A stretch of 64,000 bases of DNA from Pedobacter punctiformis (GTDB taxonomy: Bacteria; Bacteroidota; Bacteroidia; Sphingobacteriales; Sphingobacteriaceae): positions 310,001 to 374,000 of the forward strand of contig NZ_JAPWGM010000002.1 in the NCBI RefSeq assembly GCF_027213715.1. The letters are read 5' to 3'. A program made the translations under genes and the position numbers. The number at the start of each line of letters is the position of its first letter. Within the stretch, counting starts at the first letter, position 1. The notes under the pieces were generated by a model, which saw only the letters and a list, made by a program, of their open reading frames with translations, was not told the DNA's origin and searched no databases. Of the stretch, positions 18,123-27,282 are shown piece after piece.

Positions 18123-19640
18123 TTAATTGACAAGGGCTGTACCACCTTCAATTACCGAGATTTGCGAGGTCGCGGTTAACGGAATACTGGTTAATGCTCT
18201 TTTAGTAAGCCATCTGCCTGAAGTAGCATCGTAAACACCTCCAAAACTGGCAAAACTAATTGCTGTTGGAAAGCCTAAACGGAAGGTGTTTGTGCCTGCG
18301 CCCATGAATCCTTGTTTTGCTCCTGTAGATGGATTATTGGTGCTGTAATAGTCTGTATTCGTAATGCGGTAACCCGCTTCCGGCGGACCTGCTGTATAAA
18401 AATTACCTCCAGTACCACCATAGAAAATTACATCTAACGGAACGGTGTTAACATCAACCGTTGTACCCTCAAATATTGCAATACCTGCAATATTACCACT
18501 ATTTGCCAACAAGTTAGTGGTAACAGCGCCTATTCCATCAGCACCTGTTGCAGTGGTGTAATTTACACTTGCAATCCATTTTGATGAACTGATATTTGTA
18601 GAACTGGGGCCATTGATGAGTTTGGTGCTACCGCCAATGTAAAAATATTGACCTTTTGAAACTGTACCGGATGTAAGCTTAAACTTGTAAGTTCTTACTC
18701 CACCCAGGTTCCATCCGGTAGTTGGGAAAGGATTTGTTGCGCCTGCGTTATTAGTTGTATAAACCGAGAAAGGCGTTTTAGAAAAATCAATGTCTTTAGT
18801 TGCTAAAAATTGAATGTATTCATAATTACCATCAGGATTTATGTTTGGATCTGCCAAATAACCACTAATAATCGCCGGAGAAAGTTTCGGCAATACAGCA
18901 AAACGAAAATCATCAATTGATCGCATCCATAATTGCATTTTTTTATCATTAACAAAAGGTATCCCGGTAAAATTACCACTAATCAGCAACGAAGCAGAAG
19001 CAAAAGAAGCCGTGGTTTCGGTATGTACCGTAGCCTTTCCTGAACCATCATTTATTGTTTTATCGCCCGAGAAGGTTTCCCCCGTCACAGGTTCCGGCTC
19101 TACTAATGCACTACCAATTGTTACCAGTGTAGATTCATAAGTACCTGGTGATGCCAGAATTCCACCTACACTAACAATTTGTGTTTTAACTAATTTGTTA
19201 GCCGCCATTTTACTAACCGATGCACCTGAAATGCCTTCTACCTGCAAAATTCCATTCACCCTTTTTAATACTCCGCCGTCAATTCTAACATGAACAGAAT
19301 CTCCGGGGATATATTTTGAAGCATCGCTGCCTACATTAATGGCTATACCGCGTAAAGAGTCTATACCACTGCCGACTGTTCTGCTGTTTTGTAAAATCAG
19401 AAGTCCTGCGGGAGAATTTCCCGACCTGAAATCTGAAATAACAATACCTTTAATTGCATTTGCTCCACCTAATAATTCGGTGTTAAGCTGTAAATCGGCG
19501 TCTTTAAAAAGCTTACGTAAATCAAAATTTGAAATGTAAGGACTAGGTTTAACCGGAATATAATCGCTATCGCGTTTACATCCTGCCCAGGTGCTGCAAA
19601 CAACCGCAAGTACACCTATATAAAATATTATCTTTTTCAT
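18123..19640 (-). CDS. DUF5689 lipoprotein of a SusC/SusD system
   Basis: A 505-residue lipoprotein (lipobox STWAGC, Cys 21). Residues about 38-260 match the DUF5689 pattern (LFKDADLQLNTELLGGANAIKGIVISD, IPGDSVHVRIDGGVLKRVNG, SLRGIAINV). This domain resembles an OB-like fold seen beside extracellular nucleases and in SusCD operons. The C-terminal half is a second beta domain of unknown type (YIQFLATKDIDFSKTPFSV). It is the last gene of the operon, 16 bp after SusD. It probably sits on the cell surface and helps capture the ligand imported by SusC. The ligand is unknown. Confidence 0.8.
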   Translation of the reverse strand: MKKIIFYIGVLAVVCSTWAGCKRDSDYIPVKPSPYISNFDLRKLFKDADLQLNTELLGGANAIKGIVISDFRSGNSPAGLLILQNSRTVGSGIDSLRGIAINVGSDASKYIPGDSVHVRIDGGVLKRVNGILQVEGISGASVSKMAANKLVKTQIVSVGGILASPGTYESTLVTIGSALVEPEPVTGETFSGDKTINDGSGKATVHTETTASFASASLLISGNFTGIPFVNDKKMQLWMRSIDDFRFAVLPKLSPAIISGYLADPNINPDGNYEYIQFLATKDIDFSKTPFSVYTTNNAGATNPFPTTGWNLGGVRTYKFKLTSGTVSKGQYFYIGGSTKLINGPSSTNISSSKWIASVNYTTATGADGIGAVTTNLLANSGNIAGIAIFEGTTVDVNTVPLDVIFYGGTGGNFYTAGPPEAGYRITNTDYYSTNNPSTGAKQGFMGAGTNTFRLGFPTAISFASFGGVYDATSGRWLTKRALTSIPLTATSQISVIEGGTALVN

Positions 19641-19656
19641 ATTAATTCTGATCCGA

Positions 19657-21222
19657 TTAAGGTTTTTGCCACCATACTAATGTGTTGATGTCATCAGCAC
19701 CCTGTGATGCAACTGCATTTTTATAATTTGTTGGGTTGGTAGATTGTGTTACCAGCGGATAATTCAATCTAACCGGCATTCTTCCTCCATTTGCTAAGCC
19801 AGTACTTTTTGACAGGAAAGGGTATCCTGTTCTCCTGTACTCAAGCCATTGCTGAAAATCTACCAAAAACAAAGCATAATATTTTTGCAAATGGATAAAT
19901 TCCATTTTACTTGCCGAGCCTGCTGTACCGTTTAGTGGCAAAGCATTATCCCAGGCAATATCTGCCGCTGTTAAATAAGCAAGAAATGCAGGATTTGAAG
20001 TGTCAACGCTTGCAGCAGGTATCCAGTAGTTTATTGCGTCTGCTATCCCTTTGTAATAATAAGTTTGACCGGTACCACTAATCCATCCTTTTGCGGCTGC
20101 CTCTGCTAAAATAAAATCAACTTCGGCAACATTCATAATGATACCAGTATATGGATCAGTTTGTAAGGTAACCCCTGCATTTTGAGCATCAGAATAAAAA
20201 TAAGCTTGCTTTGTTATAGAAGTTCCAGCATCATAGCCACTTGGAACACCGGAATAACCAATTGGTCCCGGCGCTATGCCAAATCTATTCACACCACCTT
20301 TTCCAAAAGTTGGATTAATGCGTGGATCAGCCCAATTTCTTAAATTATCAATAAAGAAGGCTGAAATTGCAGGTGTTCTAAAATCTACTGCACGAACATT
20401 AATCATAAAAGGAGATGAATATACCGCTGTACTGCTATTGGTTCCATTCCAAAGAATTTTTGCAGTATGGGTATTGTTTTCCATTATCGGATAGTTTGCT
20501 TTGTTCGTATCAGCTATCTCCTTAATTTTGGCAATTACCTGGGCACTGACTTCGGCTTTGCCCGCTACACGGAGTAATAAACGTAAGTAAAGAGAATTGC
20601 CCAATCTGCGCCATTTGTTAACATCTCCCTGATAAACAGGATCTCCGGTTGATACAATCTGCTTTCCTTCCGAAAGTAGTTTATTTGCTTCTTCCAGCTT
20701 GGTAAACAAATCCAGGTAAATGTCTTTTTGCTTATCAAATACGGGCTCATAATTTCCTTCTTTACCCTGATTTGCTTCTGAGTAAGGTACATCTCCGTAA
20801 ACATCAGTTAACAACTGAAATGTCCATGCCTGAGTAATTAATGAAATCCCTTTATAGGAAGCATTTAAAGATTCAGGCTGATTGGAAATGGTGTAAATAT
20901 CACGCAGATTGGTTAATTCCGGATACCAGGTATTCCAGGTATAATCCGCCCAGTTGCGTCGTACGTCATACCTGAATACTTTTCCTTCTGCATCACTTAT
21001 ATCAACAGTAACCTGCATCAATTCGTTATTAAAGTTACGGTTCCGCACCATATTTGCGGATAGAATATTTACAAGTGCCGGTGCCAGTAATTGATTGGCA
21101 GTCACTTTTGATTTACCTATCGGATCGGTGTTTACCTCATTAAACCCTTTTTTACAGGAAAAAGTTGATATGCATAATGCCGATAGTAATATATAGTTGA
21201 TTATTTTATTTGTAGTTTTCAT
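19657..21222 (-). CDS. SusD/RagB-family nutrient-binding lipoprotein
   Basis: A 521-residue lipoprotein (lipobox TFSC, Cys 23) with the TPR-like helical fold of SusD proteins. It acts as the lid of the partner SusC barrel. Recognisable features are FNEVNTDPIGKSKV near the N-terminus, LVTQAWTFQLLTDVYGDVPYSEA (the conserved helix of the SusD-like_2 branch) and the closing EYRRTGYPFL...RMPVRLNYP segment. At 521 residues it fits this branch. It begins 11 bp after SusC, which confirms the pair. Confidence 0.93.
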   Translation of the reverse strand: MKTTNKIINYILLSALCISTFSCKKGFNEVNTDPIGKSKVTANQLLAPALVNILSANMVRNRNFNNELMQVTVDISDAEGKVFRYDVRRNWADYTWNTWYPELTNLRDIYTISNQPESLNASYKGISLITQAWTFQLLTDVYGDVPYSEANQGKEGNYEPVFDKQKDIYLDLFTKLEEANKLLSEGKQIVSTGDPVYQGDVNKWRRLGNSLYLRLLLRVAGKAEVSAQVIAKIKEIADTNKANYPIMENNTHTAKILWNGTNSSTAVYSSPFMINVRAVDFRTPAISAFFIDNLRNWADPRINPTFGKGGVNRFGIAPGPIGYSGVPSGYDAGTSITKQAYFYSDAQNAGVTLQTDPYTGIIMNVAEVDFILAEAAAKGWISGTGQTYYYKGIADAINYWIPAASVDTSNPAFLAYLTAADIAWDNALPLNGTAGSASKMEFIHLQKYYALFLVDFQQWLEYRRTGYPFLSKSTGLANGGRMPVRLNYPLVTQSTNPTNYKNAVASQGADDINTLVWWQKP

Positions 21223-21233
21223 AATCTCTTTTT

Positions 21234-24200
21234 TTATAGGCCAACAACTAAACGAAAACCATAACTTCTGGTCGACGGTAACTGACCGGTTTCAAAACCT
21301 TGTACAATATCAGTACCTGATAAAGTACCAAATTCAGGATCGAAAGCTGGCCATGGCGACCAGATAAACAGGTTACGACCATATACACTTAAATTAAGTT
21401 TTGTAAAACCTATTCTTTTCAAAAACTTCTGGCCAAATGCATAGGTTAAATTGGCTTCTCTGAATTTCAAATAATCCGTTCTGAAAATACTTCCTTCAGC
21501 CTGATCGGATCCATAAAGTGAAGTATAGAAACTTTCTAAATTTGTAGCAACTACATCATTAGGACGGTAACTACCATCTGGATTTTGTACTACCCCTTCG
21601 CCAATTACACCATTATATCTGCCTGGTAAAGTAAGTTTAAGCTTACCTAAAGCAGCCATTCTGGAGAAAGTTAAAGAGTGTGCTACTGCACCAAGCTGAG
21701 CATCAAACAAGCCACTAATGCTAAAGCGATCGTAAGTAAAGGTTGAACCGAAACTAAACCTGAATTTTGGCATGGTATTACCCAAATAAATAAGATCCAA
21801 ATTGCTCAGTTTTGCGTTACCTGTTGTAGCATCGTAAATAATTTGTCCGTCAGGAGAACGCATTAAACCTCTTCCATACAAATCGCCCATACTGCCACCT
21901 ACATTAGCAACAATTTGTCCACCTCCTAAAGCGCCGGTCCTTAATACCACCGAGCTATCGGCAAGTTCAACAATTTTGTTTCTATTAGCCGTAAGGGTTC
22001 CCGTAAGCTGCCATTTAAATTTCTCCGTTTGTATAGGTGTACCATTTACAGCCAGCTCAATACCTTTATTATCCACCCTGCCAATGTTAACTACGGCAAC
22101 ATTATATCCTGTAGAACGATCTACTATACGGTTAAGAATTTGATTTTTTGTATTGCCACTATAAACGGCAAAATCAAAATTTAACCTGCTCTTAAAAAAT
22201 TTCACTTCAGCCCCAACTTCTATAGTTGTGGTTTTTAATGGTTTTAAGTTTGAATTTGGCAATACAGTTGGGTTAGCCATTGCACTATCCGGATAAATAC
22301 CATTCGAAGCCAGATTATAATTGTAAGCAGTACGATAAGGTGTAGTGCCTCCACTACCCACCTGAGAAACAGATGCTCTTAATTTAAAGAAGTTGATTGC
22401 TTTAGGCAATTTCCAAAAATCTGAAACCACAAATGAAGTACTCGCTGAAGGGTAGAAAAAACCTACATTATCAGTTCTGAATGGCGTAGCCAATGTACTG
22501 CTCCAATCCTGACGACCAGTTAAATCAAGGAATAAGTAATTTTTAAGACTAAAAGATACTGCCCCATAAAAACTGTTTATCCTGTAACGTGCTGTATCTG
22601 GTACCGAAATTAGTGGATTTGCATTGTTGGTCAGGCTAAAATCACCTGGCACAACCAATCCATCTGCACGTAATTCGGCTTTATGATATTCGTTACGCAT
22701 CTGGCTACCTCCAACGTTGGCATTCATATGTATGGAATTACTGATTTTTTTATCATATCTCAACATGAAATCTGCGTTGGCCTCATAAGAAACAATGTCC
22801 TGAACACGATAAGAACCCTGGGCAAATTTATTACCTGCAGCATCCCAGGGACGTTGAGTTTCGCGGATTTCTTTATTGTAATCTATTGAACCACGCACCA
22901 ATAAACTCAACTCATCCGTAAATTTATAAGTGGCCTGAATATTACTTAAAACACCATTTCTGCGTTGTTTGTTAATGTATTGCTCAGAAATTGCATAAGG
23001 GCTTTCAGGATTTGTGGTAGTAATGTTTACAAATTGTACATTTTCCTTTCCGGGTGCCCAGTAATCTCTGTACCAATCCGTATTTACATTTGGCTGAGCA
23101 AACATAAACCAATACATTAACGATTGATTACCATAACCGGTAGCAGGTAAATTATCACTGTGTCTGTTATTATAAGTTGCCTTAAATGATAGGTTTAATT
23201 TTTTAGTTACGTCTGAATTTGCAGAAAATGAAGCCGTAGTACGTTCCAAACCTGTATTTGGCACTATCCATGAGTTGTTACCATGACTTGCTGAAAACCT
23301 CATACCTACTTTTTTATAAGAACCGTCTAAACTTACAGAGTTAGAAGATTCGAAACCGGTTTTAAAAAAAGCATCAACAGGATTTTGATAAGCTACCCAT
23401 GGTGTTCTGTCCAGACCTCTGGTTTTCGTAACCGGATCATACTGATAAAACATACCGCCCAAAGCAAAAGGTGCACCCCAACTTGCGCTGGTTGCGTTAG
23501 TGCTTGGACCATCGGCTGTTGCGCCATAAGAAAAATAAGAAACTCCAAATTGCCCCTGACCATAATCACTCTGGATATCAGGACCACTATTTACCTGCTC
23601 CCAGGTACTGTTAGAAGTAAAAGTTATATTAAGCTTACGGTTTGCTTTGGCAGATTTAGTGGTAATGATAATTGCACCATTGGCACCACGCTGTCCGTAA
23701 AGTGCTGATGCACCCGGCCCTTTTAATACAGTAACACTTTCAATATCATCCGGGTTAAGGTCATTTAATGCAGAACCAAAATCTGGTGGCATAATATCAC
23801 CTGAAGTACCGTATACCCCACCGGATGAGGCACCTGTACGTCTTGTAGAACTGCTTGCAACTACCCCATCTATAACAATTAATGCTTCGTTATCGCCGGT
23901 TAAATTGTTTTCGCCACGCAAAATAATTTTATTGGAAGCTGCCGGTCCACTGTTTCGCACCAGGTTTAAACCTGCTACCTTACCCGATAATGCATCTGTC
24001 CAGTTACTTGCAACCGCATTTGTAAGTTGTGCGCTGTCAACCTTTGTTACGGCATAACCCAATGCTTTCTCTTCCCTTTTAATGCCTAAAGCAGTAACCA
24101 CTACTTCGTTTAACTGACTGGTTGAAGATTTTAAACGAATAACAATATTATTTTCATTGTTATTAAATACTCTTCTAACAGCAACATAACCAACCATGTT

Positions 24201-24548
24201 ATAAACAACTGTACCGCCTTTTGGAATACTGACAGAATAATTTCCTTGTGCGTTGGTTACGCCTAAAACCTTTCTGTTATCATCAGTTATGGTTGTTCCA
24301 ACTAATATTTGTCCATCCTCATCATCCAAAACAGTACCTTTAATAACGATGTTTTGTGATGGAGTTTGTGCAAAACTGCCGTTTATACAAATTAATTGCA
24401 TAATTACCGAGCAAACCAGGATGCTAAAGCGTTTTAGCGTTGGCTTAAAAAAAGTATTGCCTTTTTTGCAATGATGATCAGGGCTGCTTTTTTTCACGTG
24501 CAAAACGCACTGGTGCCACGAAATTTGTTGAGTAAAATTTTTAATCAT
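21234..24548 (-). CDS. SusC/RagA TonB-linked outer-membrane transporter
   Basis: A 1104-residue TonB-dependent receptor. An unusually long N-terminus (about 40 residues, basic) precedes the signal peptide (ending NGSFAQ, about 62). Then follow a carboxypeptidase-like regulatory repeat (GTVLDDEDGQILVGTTI), a plug domain with LNEVVVTALGIKREEKALGYA and the SusC signature LKGPGASALYGQRGANGAIIITTK, and a 22-strand barrel. There is no STN domain, and no sigma/anti-sigma pair lies next to it. Transcription may therefore be controlled elsewhere or constitutive. It is the first gene of the SusC-SusD-DUF5689 operon. The substrate class is unknown, as no glycosidase, peptidase or nuclease is encoded beside it. 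Confidence 0.94.
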   Translation of the reverse strand: MIKNFTQQISWHQCVLHVKKSSPDHHCKKGNTFFKPTLKRFSILVCSVIMQLICINGSFAQTPSQNIVIKGTVLDDEDGQILVGTTITDDNRKVLGVTNAQGNYSVSIPKGGTVVYNMVGYVAVRRVFNNNENNIVIRLKSSTSQLNEVVVTALGIKREEKALGYAVTKVDSAQLTNAVASNWTDALSGKVAGLNLVRNSGPAASNKIILRGENNLTGDNEALIVIDGVVASSSTRRTGASSGGVYGTSGDIMPPDFGSALNDLNPDDIESVTVLKGPGASALYGQRGANGAIIITTKSAKANRKLNITFTSNSTWEQVNSGPDIQSDYGQGQFGVSYFSYGATADGPSTNATSASWGAPFALGGMFYQYDPVTKTRGLDRTPWVAYQNPVDAFFKTGFESSNSVSLDGSYKKVGMRFSASHGNNSWIVPNTGLERTTASFSANSDVTKKLNLSFKATYNNRHSDNLPATGYGNQSLMYWFMFAQPNVNTDWYRDYWAPGKENVQFVNITTTNPESPYAISEQYINKQRRNGVLSNIQATYKFTDELSLLVRGSIDYNKEIRETQRPWDAAGNKFAQGSYRVQDIVSYEANADFMLRYDKKISNSIHMNANVGGSQMRNEYHKAELRADGLVVPGDFSLTNNANPLISVPDTARYRINSFYGAVSFSLKNYLFLDLTGRQDWSSTLATPFRTDNVGFFYPSASTSFVVSDFWKLPKAINFFKLRASVSQVGSGGTTPYRTAYNYNLASNGIYPDSAMANPTVLPNSNLKPLKTTTIEVGAEVKFFKSRLNFDFAVYSGNTKNQILNRIVDRSTGYNVAVVNIGRVDNKGIELAVNGTPIQTEKFKWQLTGTLTANRNKIVELADSSVVLRTGALGGGQIVANVGGSMGDLYGRGLMRSPDGQIIYDATTGNAKLSNLDLIYLGNTMPKFRFSFGSTFTYDRFSISGLFDAQLGAVAHSLTFSRMAALGKLKLTLPGRYNGVIGEGVVQNPDGSYRPNDVVATNLESFYTSLYGSDQAEGSIFRTDYLKFREANLTYAFGQKFLKRIGFTKLNLSVYGRNLFIWSPWPAFDPEFGTLSGTDIVQGFETGQLPSTRSYGFRLVVGL

Positions 24549-25048
24549 AATTAGTATATCCGGTTAGTAATAGTGTTCATAATTTCGATTTATTTCGTCC
24601 GGATTGCCGGCAAAGTAAGTCCCTTTATGTTAAAAATATGTTAAGCGACTATTAAAGTATTAAAAAGCAACCTTTACATGTTGCGATTCATTTAATTTAA
24701 CTTACCATATATTTCGTTAATTAAAATTATAAAAACAAATCGAAACTAAAAACAATAAAATATATCATTTAAAGATATTTTAGACAGGAGCATTTAAAGA
24801 GCTGAAAATATAGATAATCAGGGTAAAATCAGAATATAGATTTTATGCGTTTGCAAGGTAAAAACAGACTATAAAACCTGAATAAAGAATAAAAAGACAA
24901 GATTTAGCTAAGGAATAATACAACGAAATCTTATTGTAATAATTTCATTACAAACGTATTTTTGCGCTCAAAAAAGAATAGCAATAAAACGAAAGCCTTA
25001 ATTGTAACAATTATGAGCCTTTTTAAATCGAAAGCTAAAGAAACATAT
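24549..25048. other. 500-bp intergenic region upstream of susC
   Basis: It holds the upstream region of the SusC operon (minus strand) and the 3' side of the sterol-desaturase-like gene. I see no open reading frame worth calling and no exact TAnnTTTG box facing SusC. The nearest to one is CAAAGTAA at about 24614. There is a small inverted repeat, GCAACCTTTACATGTTGC, at about 24669-24686. No known RNA is recognised. Confidence 0.5.
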
Positions 25049-26272
25049 TTACCCTGCCTTTATATATTCAAATACGTGCTTCATATAAAGTTTACGTAAA
25101 GAGCAGGTTCGCTCAAGGGCAATCAGAATAATTACCGGAAATATTAAAAATTCGAGCCAGTTAAAAGTGTAGAAAAAGAAAGTAAAAATTAAAATTAACC
25201 TGAAACATTCTAAATAATAAATCCATTTTCTTTGCTCTAAAAGCGCACCGATATTAATCAGCGTAACTAAAATAAAGATGAGTACCGCAACTTTGTTTAA
25301 CATTGTAAAGGAGCTGTAAAATAAGGTCATCAGGGTAAGCAACCCAACCACTGTAATAAGCTGTATATTTAAATAAGGCTTGAATTTGGGCTTAGCACTG
25401 TGCTGACTTTTATTTTGAAAATAACGTTCCTCTAAAATTGGTCTGATGTTTTGATCCATCAAGGCCGGGCTTCCAAAAATAGCATTGCACTTTGCTTTAA
25501 ATCCCTCTGCCCTTCTATAAGCTTCTCCTATTTCTAAATAATAATGAAAATGCTGCCATAAAAAACTGTAACTCTTTATCGGATGTGTTAATCCGTATTT
25601 GGGCGGCTCCTCTTCAGTTTGAAATGTTCCAAAAATTTTATCCCAGAAAACAAATACATCTCCATAGTTTTTATCCAGATATTTTTCGTCTGATGCATGA
25701 TGTACGCCATGTAAAGACGGGGTTATAAAAATGTTTTCCAGCCAACCCAGCTTACCAACTAATTGAGTATGCGTAAAAAACGAGTAAGCTCCATGCGCCA
25801 GCAAAATGGTAATAATCATATTGGGATGAAATCCAATTAGGGGTAAAACACACCAGAACACATTTCTAAAAATGGCTTGTATAGTAGTAATTCTGGCCGC
25901 TGCCGATAAATTAAACTCTTCACTTTGATGATGGACAATATGTGCGGCCCACAAAAAGTTAATTTCATGCCCAAGTCTGTGGTACCAGTACCAAACTAAA
26001 TCGGTTGCCAGTAATATAAATATCCATACATACCATTTATCAGAGATATCAAAAATGGCATAATTGATATAAATCCACTGATAAACCTGATAAAAACTTG
26101 CCGCTATAAAAAGATTAAGCAAACGCTCTGCAATACCCACACTAAAATTGGCCACTGAACTTTCATATTTAAAAACATCAGCTCTTTTTTTATATCTGGC
26201 AATCTTAAATTCGATGTAAACAAATAAAAAGAATGCAGGGATGGCAAAAGCTAAATAGTTTACAGTATGCAT
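25049..26272 (-). CDS. Sterol desaturase / fatty-acid hydroxylase family membrane protein
   Basis: A 407-residue integral membrane di-iron enzyme of the FA-hydroxylase superfamily. The histidine clusters are in order: HRLGH (H98, H102), HIVHH (111-115) and HGVHHASDEKYLDKNYGDVFVFWDKIFGTF (about 190-220), the typical third block. Several hydrophobic helices surround them. Compared with the short bacterial members it carries an extra C-terminal region of about 130 residues with three or four membrane helices. The substrate could be a carotenoid, sphingoid base or fatty acid; it cannot be decided here. It stands alone, with a TATGTTTG box upstream. Confidence 0.85.
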   Translation of the reverse strand: MHTVNYLAFAIPAFFLFVYIEFKIARYKKRADVFKYESSVANFSVGIAERLLNLFIAASFYQVYQWIYINYAIFDISDKWYVWIFILLATDLVWYWYHRLGHEINFLWAAHIVHHQSEEFNLSAAARITTIQAIFRNVFWCVLPLIGFHPNMIITILLAHGAYSFFTHTQLVGKLGWLENIFITPSLHGVHHASDEKYLDKNYGDVFVFWDKIFGTFQTEEEPPKYGLTHPIKSYSFLWQHFHYYLEIGEAYRRAEGFKAKCNAIFGSPALMDQNIRPILEERYFQNKSQHSAKPKFKPYLNIQLITVVGLLTLMTLFYSSFTMLNKVAVLIFILVTLINIGALLEQRKWIYYLECFRLILIFTFFFYTFNWLEFLIFPVIILIALERTCSLRKLYMKHVFEYIKAG

Positions 26273-26305
26273 ATTTTAATGGTTGAGTGAATAAATACAA
26301 TCCTA

Positions 26306-26313
26306 CAAACATA
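26306..26313 (-). promoter_or_regulatory. Bacteroidota-type -7 box (TATGTTTG)
   Basis: The minus strand reads TATGTTTG, matching TAnnTTTG, 33 bp before the start codon of the desaturase-like gene. No clear -33 TTTG is seen at the usual spacing, so this is a motif match only. Confidence 0.35.
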
Positions 26314-26435
26314 ATAATTATCTACTAATTATATAGATTTAATAGATTATTATTTAAACTTTTATTCGCATTCTATTCGTTTAATCTTTTTTGTTTTAGT
26401 TTTTTTGTAAACTACTATACATAAAACACAATAAA

Positions 26436-27197
26436 ATGGCTACTAACAAAAAGGCTGAGAATACAAACATTTTATCTATTGATATTGGTGGAACCAGTAT
26501 AAAAACGGTACTGTTGGATGAAAATGGCAATATGCTTTCTGAATATATGAAAAGCAAAACACCCGATGGTGCCACGCCAAAAGATATTGTAACGGGTATT
26601 GAAGATCTGATTAAACCTATTCCATTAACCTACGATCGCGTTTCCATTGGTTTTCCGGGTTATGTAAAAAATGGTATTGTTAAAACTGCGCCTAACCTGG
26701 CCAAAGGCAAATGGGAAGATGTAGATCTTGCTCAGCGGGTTGCTAATACATTAAATAAGCCTGTTAGATTGGTAAATGATGCCGATCAGCAAGGTTTAGG
26801 CATTGTAGAAGGTAAAGGTTTTGAAATTGTATTTACTGTAGGTACGGGCTTTGGCACAGCGCTGCTTTTTGATGGCGAGCTACTTCCACATTTAGAACTG
26901 GCCCACTTTCCTATTAATAAAGAAGAAGACTACGATGATTATATCGGTAATAAAACTTTTGAAAAAATTGGTACTGAAAGATGGAACAAACGCCTGAAAA
27001 AAGTAATTGAGATTTATAAAACAGTTTTCAACTACGATGCTTTATATATTGGTGGCGGTAATTCAAAACAAATAGATTTTAAACTTGAAAATAACATTAA
27101 GATTGTAACCAACAGAGATGGTATTAAAGGAGGCGCTAAACTTTGGAAACTGGCCGACAAGTATAATATTGTTACGGTAAAACCGCAATCAAAATAA
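26436..27197 (+). CDS. ROK-family sugar kinase, polyphosphate-glucokinase-like
   Basis: A cytoplasmic 253-residue ROK kinase. The phosphate-binding loop DIGGTSIKTVLLD (16-28), FPGYVKNGIVKTAPNLAKGKW, the catalytic NDADQQGLG and FTVGTGFGTALLFDG appear in order. The compact size and the tail (ERWNKRLKKVIEIYK, YIGGGNSKQIDFKL) resemble the polyphosphate glucokinases of Actinobacteria more than ATP-dependent ROK glucokinases. It lacks the CXCGXXGC zinc site of the larger ROK group. The gene lies directly upstream of gnd-zwf-pgl, so it probably supplies glucose-6-phosphate. Its phosphate donor (polyphosphate or ATP) is an inference from family resemblance and context. Confidence 0.78.
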   Translation: MATNKKAENTNILSIDIGGTSIKTVLLDENGNMLSEYMKSKTPDGATPKDIVTGIEDLIKPIPLTYDRVSIGFPGYVKNGIVKTAPNLAKGKWEDVDLAQRVANTLNKPVRLVNDADQQGLGIVEGKGFEIVFTVGTGFGTALLFDGELLPHLELAHFPINKEEDYDDYIGNKTFEKIGTERWNKRLKKVIEIYKTVFNYDALYIGGGNSKQIDFKLENNIKIVTNRDGIKGGAKLWKLADKYNIVTVKPQSK

Positions 27198-27254
27198 TAC
27201 GACTTTTATTACAATCATTTAACATCAATAGCTTCAATATTAAATTGTAAACCC

Positions 27255-27262
27255 TAATTTTG
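27255..27262 (+). promoter_or_regulatory. Bacteroidota-type -7 box (TAATTTTG) before gnd
   Basis: TAATTTTG matches TAnnTTTG, 20 bp before the gnd start codon. This would place transcription start within a few bases of 27268. The -33 element is not clear. It may give gnd its own promoter inside the kinase-gnd-zwf cluster. Confidence 0.35.
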
Positions 27263-27282
27263 GGTACATATATAAATTAAAA

